Below, piece by piece: positions 1-9,128 of a stretch of 64,000 nucleotides of DNA. Every line of letters starts with the position of its first letter. Positions within the stretch are counted from its first letter, which is position 1. The translations under genes and the position numbers were made by a program. The notes beneath the pieces are model-generated. The model was not told where the DNA came from. It made no database searches and was given only the letters and a program-made list of their open reading frames with translations. This DNA is from Rhodospirillaceae bacterium (lineage in GTDB: Bacteria > Pseudomonadota > Alphaproteobacteria > Reyranellales > Reyranellaceae). The stretch lies in NCBI GenBank assembly GCA_009772935.1, contig WOUR01000020.1, positions 1-64,000 of the forward strand, given 5' to 3'.

Positions 1-1
1 C

Positions 2-94
2 GACGCCACCTCGGTCTACTTCCGCTACGAGGGCGACATCTCCAGCCAGGATTCCAACCAGGCCCTCACCGCCGGATTCCGCATGACCTGGTAG
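2..94 (+). CDS. C-terminal fragment of a probable autotransporter / outer-membrane beta-barrel protein (partial)
   Basis: Only the last 30 codons are in the window. The frame starting at base 2 reads through to a TAG at 92-94 and ends in a tract with alternating polar and hydrophobic residues (VYFRYEGD ... AGFRMTW). A final aromatic residue preceded by an alternating strand is the usual C-terminal beta-signal of outer-membrane barrels, and the 'aGfR..W' ending resembles autotransporter translocator domains. The passenger and start lie upstream of the window. The family assignment is inference from the tail alone. Confidence 0.5.
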   Translation, partial: DATSVYFRYEGDISSQDSNQALTAGFRMTW

Positions 95-340
95 GCGAGG
101 GCGAACCACTCAAGGGAATGAGTTGGAGCAATCGTGTACCCGCTTTTGTCCGGCGGCCCGCGGACAGTGGCGGACGGCCAGCGACACGGGCGGAGGCCAA
201 TGCTGTACCTAGGTACGGAACAGCATGTGGCTGCACGCAGATGATTTCATTGAACCTGACTTATCGACTGGAGTATCGCCGTCGCTCGTACGATCGGGAC
301 TTCCGCACAAAAGTCAGATCCCAAGGGCGCGGCCCGGGCC
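95..340. other. Intergenic region between convergent genes, with a perfect 12-bp palindrome
   Basis: No convincing coding frame is visible between the partial barrel gene (plus) and the FAH-family gene (minus). The stretch holds a perfect palindrome GTACCTAGGTAC at 205-216, for which I can give no function. The track ORFs here (118-381, 225-527) lack any recognisable domain or ribosome-binding site and are treated as chance. Confidence 0.4.
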
Positions 341-1104
341 TCAGCCATACCGGTTGCGAAGGGTGCCGATGCCGTCGATGACGATCTCGACCACGGAACC
401 GGCCTTCATCGGCAGCACGCCCAACGACGTGCCGCAGGCGATGACGTCGCCCGGCACGAGGGTCATGTCCTGCGAGATGCGGCTGACCAGTTCGGCGGGC
501 GGGAAGATCATGTCGTCGACCCGGTAATTCTGCCGCTCGCGGCCGTTGACCAGGGTACGGACCGTGAGCGCCGACGGATCGAGGCCGGTCGCCACGACCG
601 GGCCGAACACGCCGAACCCGTCGAAGTTCTTGGCGCGTGTCCATTGCGCGAAGGACGGATCGCGCTGCAGCAGCTCCATCGCTGTGACGTCGTTCACGCA
701 GGTGTAGCCGAGGATATGGTCCAAGGCTTCCGCCGGCGACACACCTGAGCAGGTCCTGCCGATCACGATGCCCAGTTCGCCTTCATAGGCGACGCGGCCG
801 TCGTAGGATTTCGGCACCGGGATCGCTTGGCCGTGCGCGGTGAAGCTGTTCGGCGCCTTCAGGAAGGTGAGCGGCTCGGCCGGGACCGCCCAGCCGTTCT
901 TCTCGGCGGCGGCGCGGAAGTTGTTCCACAGCGCCACCATCTTGGTGGGCTCGGTCGGCGTCAGCCAGCGTGCATCGGCCGCAACCACCACTTCGCCCGT
1001 CGCCGGACCGGGATCGAAGATCGTGCCGTCGTGCAGGTGTATGACGTCGCCGTCGACGGCGCCGGTGCGCGCCCGTCCCTCGTGCTCGATGCGGGCCCAG
1101 AGCG

Positions 1105-1108
<4 letters not shown>
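341..1108 (-). CDS. Fumarylacetoacetate hydrolase (FAH) family protein
   Basis: This 255-residue cytosolic protein has the FAH fold signature. The metal-binding acidic cluster is visible in '[11 protein letters not shown]' (about residues 108-118) and 'NDVTA' (about 139-143), followed by the conserved '[12 protein letters not shown]' turn near the C-terminus. Family members cleave or decarboxylate acylpyruvates and 2-keto-diacids using Mg2+ or Mn2+; the substrate here cannot be read from sequence. The start ATG overlaps the ugpC stop by four bases (ATGA), so it is translationally coupled as the last gene of the ugp operon. That is an odd place for this enzyme, because nothing in glycerol-3-phosphate use obviously needs an FAH reaction. 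Confidence 0.85.
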
Positions 1109-2196
<1,088 letters not shown>

Positions 2197-2217
2197 GGCC
2201 CTGCTTCTCCGTCTCGC

Positions 2218-3066
2218 CTACTTCTCGGTTTCGACCAGGCCGCGTACGAACTGGCGCTGCATGAACACGACGACCAGGACCGGCGGCAGCATGGCGAGCA
2301 TCGCCATGGCCATCAGCAGGTTCCAGCTCGGCACCGAATCGACCACGTTGGCCTGGCGCGAGACCGTCATGACGACGGTGTAATAGCTTTCCTTGGTCGT
2401 GATCAGCAGCGGCCAGAGATACTGGTTCCAGCCATAGATGAACTGGATCACGAACAGCGCCGCGATCGAGGTCCGGCTCATCGGCAGCAGGATGTCCCAG
2501 AAGAAGCGCATCGGCGAGGCGCCGTCGACCCGCGCGGCCTCGGTGAGTTCGTCGGGCACGCTCAGGAAGAACTGGCGGAACAGGAAGGTCGCCGTCGCCG
2601 AGGCGATCAGCGGAATGATCAGGCCCGAATAGGAGTCGAGCATGCCGAGCGAGGCCACGACGCCGTAGGTCGGCACGATGCGGACCTCGACCGGCAGCAT
2701 CAGCGTCACGAAGATCGCCCAGAAGAAATACATCCGGCCGGGGAAGCGGAAATAGACGATGGCGAAGGCCGAGATGATCGAGATCGCGATCTTCCCGATC
2801 GCCACGCCCAGCGCCATGATCATGCTGTTGGTCAGCGTCATCATGACCGGCGTGCTGCCGACCTTGCCATACCCCTCGGTCAGCACCTTCTTGTAGTTCT
2901 CGATCAGATGCGGACCGGGCAGCACCGGGATCGGCGACTGCAGCATGGTCTGCTGGCTGTGCGTCGAGGCCACGAACGTCATCCAGACCGGGAAGGCGAT
3001 GATGACCACGCCGAGCAACACGACGAAGTGGCTCAGCATCGTGAGGAAGGGCCGGTTCTCGACCAT
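2218..3066 (-). CDS. ugpE: sn-glycerol-3-phosphate ABC transporter permease UgpE
   Basis: This 282-residue membrane subunit begins [12 protein letters not shown] chose the ATG at 3066 rather than the far longer track ORF (to 3918), whose N-terminal half is out-of-frame shadow of ugpA. The start ATG overlaps the TGA of ugpA (TGATG), giving translational coupling. About six hydrophobic segments are visible, and the cytoplasmic EAA loop that docks on UgpC reads 'EAARVDGASPMRFFWDILLP'. The length equals the usual MalG/UgpE size. Confidence 0.93.
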   Translation of the reverse strand: MVENRPFLTMLSHFVVLLGVVIIAFPVWMTFVASTHSQQTMLQSPIPVLPGPHLIENYKKVLTEGYGKVGSTPVMMTLTNSMIMALGVAIGKIAISIISAFAIVYFRFPGRMYFFWAIFVTLMLPVEVRIVPTYGVVASLGMLDSYSGLIIPLIASATATFLFRQFFLSVPDELTEAARVDGASPMRFFWDILLPMSRTSIAALFVIQFIYGWNQYLWPLLITTKESYYTVVMTVSRQANVVDSVPSWNLLMAMAMLAMLPPVLVVVFMQRQFVRGLVETEK

Positions 3067-3947
3067 CAGTAGTGCACCCGACGCTCGATGAAGCGGAACT
3101 GCACGAAGGTGAGTGCGATCACGACGATCATCAGGATCACCGATTGAGCGGAGGAGCCGCCGAGATCCTGCCCGCGGAAGCCGTCGTTGAAGACCTTGAA
3201 CACCAGGATTTCCGTGGATTTGCCCGGCCCGCCCTTGGTCAGCGAATCGACGACGCCGAAGGTGCCGAAGAAGGCATAGATGATGTTGACGACGAGCAGG
3301 AAGAAGCCAACCGGCGAGAGCAGCGGGAAAATGATGTCCCAGAAGCGCCGGCCGGGGCCGGCGCCGTCGATCGCCGCCGCCTCGATCAGCGATTTCGGAA
3401 TCGACTGCAGCCCGGCGAGGAAGAACAGGAAATTGTAGCTGATCTGGTTCCACACCGCGGCGATGACCACCAGCAGCAGGGCCTGGTTGCCATTGATCAC
3501 ATAGTTGAATTCGATACCGATGCCCTGGAGCATCCAGGCGAGGATGCCGACAGAGGGATTGAACAGGAAGCCCCATAGGACGCCGGCAACGGCCGGCGCC
3601 ACGGCGTACGGCCAGACGAGGAAGGTCTTGTAGGCCGTGGCTCCCCGGATCACCCGATCGGCCATGACCGCCAGCAGCAGGGAGAAGCCGAGCCCGATGG
3701 CAGCCACCAGGAAGCTGAAGACCACGGTGATCTGCGCCGAGTGCGCGTAGCTGTTGTCGCGAAAGAGCTGGGCGAAATTCTCGAACCAGACGAACTTGGA
3801 ATTGCCGCCGAAGACATCCTCGATCAGCACCGACTGGTAGATCGCCTGGCCGGACGGCCAGAAGAAGAAGACCAGCGTGATGATCATCTGCGGCCCCAGC
3901 AGAAGGTAGGGCAGCCAACGTTCGTTGAAGGTGACGCGTTTTTCCAT
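3066..3947 (-). CDS. ugpA: sn-glycerol-3-phosphate ABC transporter permease UgpA
   Basis: This 293-residue MalF/UgpA-type permease begins [20 protein letters not shown]. The track ORF extends to 4424 only because it reads through antisense ugpB shadow; the ATG at 3947 gives the family-typical N-terminus immediately before the first membrane helix. The EAA loop '[20 protein letters not shown]' is clear. It pairs with UgpE to form the membrane channel of the importer. The 92-base gap to ugpB contains a folded palindromic element (3966-4023). Confidence 0.93.
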   Translation of the reverse strand: MEKRVTFNERWLPYLLLGPQMIITLVFFFWPSGQAIYQSVLIEDVFGGNSKFVWFENFAQLFRDNSYAHSAQITVVFSFLVAAIGLGFSLLLAVMADRVIRGATAYKTFLVWPYAVAPAVAGVLWGFLFNPSVGILAWMLQGIGIEFNYVINGNQALLLVVIAAVWNQISYNFLFFLAGLQSIPKSLIEAAAIDGAGPGRRFWDIIFPLLSPVGFFLLVVNIIYAFFGTFGVVDSLTKGGPGKSTEILVFKVFNDGFRGQDLGGSSAQSVILMIVVIALTFVQFRFIERRVHY

Positions 3948-3965
3948 CGAGCTAGTCCGTGGCCC

Positions 3966-4023
3966 TCCCCCTCCCTGCCTCCCCCGCCGTGCGGGGGAGG
4001 TGGTCCGAAGGACCGGAGGGGGA
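3966..4023. repeat. Palindromic element folding into a three-way structure between ugpB and ugpA
   Basis: An outer 9-bp perfect stem (TCCCCCTCC at 3966-3974 with GGAGGGGGA at 4015-4023) encloses two perfect hairpins: CCTCCCCCGC/GCGGGGGAGG (3978-4000, loop CGT) and GGTCC/GGACC (4002-4014, loop GAA). There is no U-tract, so it is not a classical terminator. It resembles REP-type extragenic palindromes, which in other binding-protein operons stabilise the upstream binding-protein message. Similar C-rich/G-rich motifs occur near 45050-45073 and 45298-45330. Confidence 0.6.
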
Positions 4024-4039
4024 AAGCAACGGCAAGGCC

Positions 4040-5359
4040 TTACTTGTTCGCAGCTTCGAAGCGCTTGAGCTGATCGTTGCCCGCCTTGACGGCGTCGTCG
4101 AGCGCAGTCTTCGCGTCCTTCTTGCCCGACCACACATTCTCGAGCTCGCCGTCGACGATGTCGCGGATCTGCACGAAGTTGCCGATGCGGAGGCCCTTGG
4201 AGTTGGCCGTCGGGGGATTGAGCGTCAGCTCCTGGACGGCCACTTCGCGGCCCGGGAACTTCTTGTAGAAGCCTTCCTTCTCGGTCGCCTCGGCGGCGGC
4301 CAGGGTGATCGGCACGTAGCCCGTCTCCTGGTGCCACTTGGCCTGGACCGGCGTGCTGGCGAGATAGCTCATGAACTTTGCGACGCCCTTGTATTCGGCG
4401 GCCGGACGGCCCTGCAGCACCCACAGGGTGGCACCGCCGATGATCGAGTTCTGCGGCTTGGCGATGACGTCGGGCGAATAGGGCATCATGCCGATGCCGT
4501 ACTTGCTCGTACCGCCCAGCGCCTTGTCGATGCCCGCAGCCGAACCGGACGAGGCGATGTGGAACACGCAGTCGCCGGCGGTGAACAGCGCCGTCGACTT
4601 GCCCTCGCGACCGCCGTAGACGAACGTCTTGTCCTTGGTCCAGTTGGCCAGCATCTGGATGAACTTGACGCGTGCCGGGTCATTGAACTTCAGCTCGATG
4701 TCGGTGCCGCCGAAGCCGTTGTCCTTCGTGGCATACGGCAGATTGTGCCAGGCGCCGTAGTTCTCGATCATGGTCCAGGTCTGCCACTGCGGCGTGAATC
4801 CGCACTTGGCGCCGGCAGCGACCGCCTTCTTCGCCATCTCGCCCAGCTCCGGCCAGGTCTTGGGTGGCGTGTTCGGATCGAGGCCCGCCTTCTGCATCAG
4901 CTCCTTGTTCCAGTAGAGAACCGGAGTCGAGGAGTTGAACGGCATCGACAGCAGCTTGCCGTCCGGCGTCGAATAGTAGCCGTAGACCGGGCCGATATAG
5001 GCCTTCGGGTCGAACGGTTCCTTGGCATCGGCCATCAGCTGGTAGACGGGATAGACGGCGCCCTTGGCGGCCATCATGTTGGCCGTGCCGACCTCGAACA
5101 CCTGCACGACGTGCGGCGCCTGCTTGGCACGGAAGGCGGCGATCGCGGCCGTCAGGGTCTCGGTGTAGGAGCCCTTGTAGACCGGGTTCACCTTGTATTC
5201 GCTTTGCGACTTGTTGAAGCCCTCGGCGAGGGCATTGACCGTGTCACCCAGGTTGCCGCCCATGGCGTGCCAGAACTGGATCTCGGTCTGCGCAAACGCG
5301 GTGGATGCGCTTGCCAGCACCGCCGCGGCCGCGACGGAAGACAGTAGAGTCCGTGTCAT
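4040..5359 (-). CDS. ugpB: sn-glycerol-3-phosphate ABC transporter substrate-binding protein UgpB
   Basis: This 439-residue periplasmic binding protein begins [21 protein letters not shown] and has a signal peptide likely cut after AFA. The ATG at 5359 is preceded by a strong GGGAGG ribosome-binding site; the longer track ORF to 5884 is antisense to ugpQ. The sequence parallels E. coli UgpB closely: 'IQFWHAMGG', '[22 protein letters not shown]', '[14 protein letters not shown]', '[10 protein letters not shown]', '[18 protein letters not shown]'. It captures glycerol-3-phosphate or glycerophosphodiesters for UgpAEC. It is separated from ugpQ by 134 bases that carry a PhoB-box-like site. Confidence 0.93.
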   Translation of the reverse strand: MTRTLLSSVAAAAVLASASTAFAQTEIQFWHAMGGNLGDTVNALAEGFNKSQSEYKVNPVYKGSYTETLTAAIAAFRAKQAPHVVQVFEVGTANMMAAKGAVYPVYQLMADAKEPFDPKAYIGPVYGYYSTPDGKLLSMPFNSSTPVLYWNKELMQKAGLDPNTPPKTWPELGEMAKKAVAAGAKCGFTPQWQTWTMIENYGAWHNLPYATKDNGFGGTDIELKFNDPARVKFIQMLANWTKDKTFVYGGREGKSTALFTAGDCVFHIASSGSAAGIDKALGGTSKYGIGMMPYSPDVIAKPQNSIIGGATLWVLQGRPAAEYKGVAKFMSYLASTPVQAKWHQETGYVPITLAAAEATEKEGFYKKFPGREVAVQELTLNPPTANSKGLRIGNFVQIRDIVDGELENVWSGKKDAKTALDDAVKAGNDQLKRFEAANK

Positions 5360-5431
5360 GTCGAACAAACCTCCCAGAAGGAATCCCCGGCGATGTATCG
5401 TCGGGCCGCAAGACTGCGATGTGTCTCTTTT

Positions 5432-5449
5432 ATTGCGGTCTGATGACAG
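5432..5449 (-). promoter_or_regulatory. Candidate PhoB box upstream of ugpB
   Basis: On the minus strand the site reads CTGTCAT-CAGA-CCGCAAT. The first 7-mer matches the Pho-box half-site CTGTCAT perfectly; the second, at the expected 4-base spacing, matches 4 of 7. It lies about 73 bases before the ugpB start codon. Ugp operons are classical Pho-regulon members, which supports the reading, but a single strong half-site can occur by chance. Confidence 0.45.
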
Positions 5450-5493
5450 TCCACCAAGACTGCGCACCGAACGCAACCCCCAAATGGTCGATG

Positions 5494-6186
5494 CTACCGA
5501 AGCGCCGCCAATATCAGGTCCGGCGCGTCGGTGATGACGCACTGCACGCCCATGCCGACCAGCGCCCGGGCCACATCGCCGTCGTTGACCGTGTAGACGC
5601 TGAGCAGGTAGCCCGCCTTGCGGATCTCGACGGCGCGAACGGCCGTCAGGCGCTTGCCGTTGGTATTGATGCCGGTGGCCGACACCGCTTCGGCGCGGAC
5701 CTGCCAGTCGTCCTTCACCTCGTCGATCAGCAGCGCCCGCGCAAATTCCGGCGCGTCCTCGCGGGCGGCGGCAAGCGAGGCGTCCTTGAAGCTCGACAGG
5801 AGTGGCGCCGGCAGCTTCGCCGGCCACAGCCGGCGCAGGGTGGCGACCGTGACCCGCGCGGTCTCCGCCTCGCGGCCCTCGCACGGCTTGATCTCGACGT
5901 TGCAGCCCAAGCCCAACTCGCCGAAGCAGGCGATCGCCTGCTCGAAGGTGGGCACCGATGGCGGCAGTTCGGATGCGCGCATCTCGGACGCCAGCCGGTC
6001 GACCCCGGTGGTCCGCTTCAGCGATGAGTCGTGCAGGACGATGGGCGCGCCGTCGGCCGTCAGCTTGACGTCGATCTCGACCCAGGTGGCCCCGCGCCGC
6101 CGGGCTTCGCGGAACGATTCCAGCGTGTTTTCCGGAGCGTAGGCCATGGCGCCGCGATGGCCGATCACTTTAGGCAGTTGCAGCAT
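5494..6186 (-). CDS. ugpQ: Glycerophosphodiester phosphodiesterase (UgpQ-like)
   Basis: This cytosolic GDPD-family TIM barrel of about 230 residues hydrolyses glycerophosphodiesters to glycerol-3-phosphate and an alcohol. Hallmarks are 'HRGAMAYAPENTLESF' (catalytic His-Arg), 'EIDVKLTADG' (metal-binding Glu-x-Asp) and 'IVLHDSSLKRTTG' (second His). The track ORF starts at a TTG at 6198; the ATG at 6186 (MLQLPKVIGHRG) fits the family N-terminus better. It is the first gene of the ugp cluster, and the length matches E. coli UgpQ. No signal peptide is seen. Confidence 0.88.
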   Translation of the reverse strand: MLQLPKVIGHRGAMAYAPENTLESFREARRRGATWVEIDVKLTADGAPIVLHDSSLKRTTGVDRLASEMRASELPPSVPTFEQAIACFGELGLGCNVEIKPCEGREAETARVTVATLRRLWPAKLPAPLLSSFKDASLAAAREDAPEFARALLIDEVKDDWQVRAEAVSATGINTNGKRLTAVRAVEIRKAGYLLSVYTVNDGDVARALVGMGVQCVITDAPDLILAALR

Positions 6187-6270
6187 GCACAAATCCAAAG
6201 CTAACTGAGCCGTCGCATAGCCGAATGTACCGTCCCTGTTCCACCCCGATCTTCAGCCCCCATCCAATCC

Positions 6271-7035
6271 TTGACGACCTTTCCGGAAAAATTTCGCCTC
6301 GACGGGCGCACGGCGCTGATCACCGGATCGGCCCGTGGCCTGGGCTGGGAGATGGCCAAGGGCCTGGCCGAAGCCGGCGCCCGGGTCCTCCTGCATGGTC
6401 GCTCGCCGGAGAGGCTGGCGCCGCGCGTGGCCGAGCTGCGGGTCGCCGGCCGGGCGACCGACGCGGTGGTGTTCGAGATGGCCGACCGTCCGGCCATGAA
6501 ACTGGCCCTCGCCGGGGCAGGGCCGGTCGACATACTGATCCACAATGTCGGCGAGCGTGATCGCCGGCCCTTCACCGAGATCGAGTCCGACGATTTCGCG
6601 CGCCTGGTCGACACCGATCTGTCCGCAGCGCAGGCGCTGATCCGGCTGGTCGTTCCCGGCATGGTCGAGCGCGGCTGGGGGCGGCTGATTCTCGTGACCT
6701 CGATCGCCGCGACGCTCGCCGCACCCGGCGCTTCGTCCTACATCGCCGCCAAGGCGGGCCTCGAAGCTCTCGCCCGCGCGCTGGCGTCGGAGCTGGGCGC
6801 CACCGGCGTCACCTCCAACGCCCTGTCGCCCGGCTTCTTCGCGACCGAGACCAACGAGGCGCTCATCGACTCAGGTGCCGGAGAACGAATGCGGCTGCGC
6901 TGCCCGGCCAGACGCTGGGCCGATCCCTCTGAAATCGCCGGTGCAGCGATCTTCCTCGCCTCTCCTGCCGCAAGCTACGTCAACGGCCACACTCTCACCG
7001 TCGACGGCGGCGTCACCGCAACCTACGTAGGCTGA
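6271..7035 (+). CDS. SDR family oxidoreductase
   Basis: This is a 254-residue short-chain dehydrogenase/reductase. The nucleotide-binding 'TGSARGLG' (about 18-25), the 'HNVGE' segment and the catalytic 'SSYIAAK' (YxxxK) are intact, as is the C-terminal 'NGHTLTVDGG' typical of classical SDRs. The only in-frame start before the Rossmann motif is TTG at 6271. It is transcribed divergently from ugpQ and its TGA overlaps the ATG of the antiporter gene, suggesting co-expression. The substrate is unknown. Confidence 0.85.
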   Translation: MTTFPEKFRLDGRTALITGSARGLGWEMAKGLAEAGARVLLHGRSPERLAPRVAELRVAGRATDAVVFEMADRPAMKLALAGAGPVDILIHNVGERDRRPFTEIESDDFARLVDTDLSAAQALIRLVVPGMVERGWGRLILVTSIAATLAAPGASSYIAAKAGLEALARALASELGATGVTSNALSPGFFATETNEALIDSGAGERMRLRCPARRWADPSEIAGAAIFLASPAASYVNGHTLTVDGGVTATYVG

Positions 7036-8450
7036 TGAAACTCCGACACCTCCTCCCCGGCCTGCTCACCTTCGCCTTCGCGCTGCCGGCCCTGGCGGCC
7101 GGAGCCGATGCTCCGGCGATCGACGGACGCCATCTCGGCCTCCTCTGGATGATCCCGTTCGCCGGCATCCTCCTGTCGATCGCGATCATGCCGCTCGCCG
7201 CGCCGAGCTTCTGGCATCACCATTTCGGCAAGGTCTCCGCAGGCTGGGCGGCGCTGATCGTCATCCCATTCGCGCTGATCCACGGTGTCCCGACCGCCAT
7301 CTACGAGGTCGTCCACCTGCTGCTGCTCGACTACATCCCCTTCATCGTGCTGCTGACGGCGCTGTTCACCGTGACCGGCGGCATCCACATCAAGGGCAAC
7401 CTGCACGGCTCGCCGTCGATGAACACGGCCCTGCTGGCGATCGGTACGGTGCTGGCGGGCTGGATGGGCACGACCGGGGCATCGATGCTGCTGATCCGCC
7501 CCATGATCCGCGCCAACGACGATCGCCGGCACAAGATCCACGTCTTCGTGTTCTTCATCTTCCTGGTGTCGAACATCGGCGGCGCCCTGACACCGCTCGG
7601 CGATCCGCCGCTGTTCCTCGGCTTCCTGAAGGGCGTGAGCTTCTTCTGGACGACGACGCACCTGTTCTCGGAGATGCTGGTCTGCGCCATCGTGCTGCTG
7701 GCGTTGTTCTACGCCATCGACAGCTACTGGTACCGCAAGGAGGGCCGGCCGAAGCGCGACCCCACCCCGGAAACGCCGGTGCGGATCGAAGGCGGCGTCA
7801 ACATCATCCTGCTGGCGGTCATCGTCGGGGCGGTGCTGGCCAGCGGCACCTGGAATCCCGGCATCCACTTCACGGTCTTCCATGTCACGCTCGAGTTGCA
7901 GAACGTCCTGCGCGACCTGGTCCTGGTAGCGATCTGCTTCCTGTCGCTGCGCCTCACCTCGCGTGCATCACGCGCGGCAAACGGCTTCAGCTGGGCTCCC
8001 ATGCTCGAAGTCGCCAAGCTGTTCGCCGGCATCTTCATCACCATCGCCCCGGCGCTGGCCATCCTGCGGGCCGGCAAGGAAGGCGTCCTGGCGCCGCTGG
8101 TAGCCCTGGTGACGGGCCCCGACGGCCAGCCCAACGACGTCTGGTACTTCTGGTTGACCGGCCTCCTGTCGAGCTTTCTCGACAATGCCCCAACCTATCT
8201 CGTCTTCTTCAACTTGGCCGGCGGCGATCCCAACCTGCTGATGGGAGCCCTCGCCAGCACCCTGGCGGCGATTTCCTGTGGCGCGGTATTCATGGGCGCC
8301 AACAGTTACATCGGTAATGCGCCCAACTTCATGGTCAAGGCGGTGGTCGAAGAGGCCGGCATCCGAATGCCGAGCTTCTTCGGGTACATGGCTTGGTCTT
8401 GCGCCATCCTCTTGCCGCTCTTCCTGCTGTTGACCTTGATCTTCTTCTGA
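7035..8450 (+). CDS. Na+/H+ antiporter, NhaD-like (ion transporter superfamily)
   Basis: This 471-residue polytopic membrane protein begins with a hydrophobic, signal-like segment ending at ALAAGADA, followed by about eleven to twelve hydrophobic helices. Diagnostic motifs are 'LTPLGDPPLFLGFLKG' and 'SSFLDNAPTYLVFFN', as in NhaD/CitM/ArsB-type carriers that exchange Na+ for H+ across the cytoplasmic membrane. Its ATG overlaps the SDR stop (TGATG), so it is coupled to that gene. Anion specificity cannot be excluded from sequence alone. Confidence 0.82.
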   Translation: MKLRHLLPGLLTFAFALPALAAGADAPAIDGRHLGLLWMIPFAGILLSIAIMPLAAPSFWHHHFGKVSAGWAALIVIPFALIHGVPTAIYEVVHLLLLDYIPFIVLLTALFTVTGGIHIKGNLHGSPSMNTALLAIGTVLAGWMGTTGASMLLIRPMIRANDDRRHKIHVFVFFIFLVSNIGGALTPLGDPPLFLGFLKGVSFFWTTTHLFSEMLVCAIVLLALFYAIDSYWYRKEGRPKRDPTPETPVRIEGGVNIILLAVIVGAVLASGTWNPGIHFTVFHVTLELQNVLRDLVLVAICFLSLRLTSRASRAANGFSWAPMLEVAKLFAGIFITIAPALAILRAGKEGVLAPLVALVTGPDGQPNDVWYFWLTGLLSSFLDNAPTYLVFFNLAGGDPNLLMGALASTLAAISCGAVFMGANSYIGNAPNFMVKAVVEEAGIRMPSFFGYMAWSCAILLPLFLLLTLIFF

Positions 8451-8581
8451 GCGGAGACCAACGGCGAAATTGCATCTTGATTTAGTAGTTCTGCCATCCG
8501 GATTTTCTGGCACACGCAAAAATCGGCATTAGAATGACTCGTGTCTGATAAGAAATAAGTGAGGACGGGGGGCTTCGAGAC

Positions 8582-9118
8582 ATGGCGGCACTTCTCAAAC
8601 TGAGTGCAGCGATCGACCGCATAACGGAATTCGTCGGACGTTCGCTGTACTGGCTGATCCTCGTCATGGTTCTGGTCAGTACCCTGAACGCCATCTCCCG
8701 CAAGTTCCTGAACGTGAGTTCCAACGGCTGGCTCGAACTGCAGTGGTACATGTTCGCCGCCGTGTTCATGGGATGCGCCGGCTATGCGCTGCTGCGCAAG
8801 GAACACATCCGGATCGACATCATCGCCAATCATCTGTCCGACCGGGCCAACCAGCGCATCGCCCTGTTCGGCCATGTCTTCTTCCTCGTGCCGCTCTGCC
8901 TGATCATGATCTATTTCTGCTGGCCCTATTTCCTGGAGTCGGTGCGGGTCAACGAGCATTCGAGCAACGCGGGCGGCCTGGTCCGCTGGCCGGTCAAGCT
9001 GATGATGGTCGTCGGCTTCGCCCTGCTGCTGATGCAGGGTATCTCCGAAATCATCAAACAGGTGGGCGTGATGCTCGGGGTCTATGTCGACCCGCGCACC
9101 GCACCGTCCTCGCACTGA
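8582..9118 (+). CDS. TRAP transporter small permease subunit (DctQ-type)
   Basis: This 178-residue membrane protein has four hydrophobic helices (about 20-40, 56-75, 93-113 and 138-160). The early motif 'NAISRKFLNVSSNGWLELQWYMF' followed by 'GCAGYALLRKEHIRIDI' is typical of the DctQ family in the mannitol/chloroaromatic-type branch. It forms the small membrane subunit with the following DctM. The preceding 131-base gap is relatively AT-rich and probably contains the promoter. No periplasmic binding protein (DctP) is adjacent. Confidence 0.9.
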   Translation: MAALLKLSAAIDRITEFVGRSLYWLILVMVLVSTLNAISRKFLNVSSNGWLELQWYMFAAVFMGCAGYALLRKEHIRIDIIANHLSDRANQRIALFGHVFFLVPLCLIMIYFCWPYFLESVRVNEHSSNAGGLVRWPVKLMMVVGFALLLMQGISEIIKQVGVMLGVYVDPRTAPSSH

Positions 9119-9128
9119 GGCCCGCGCC

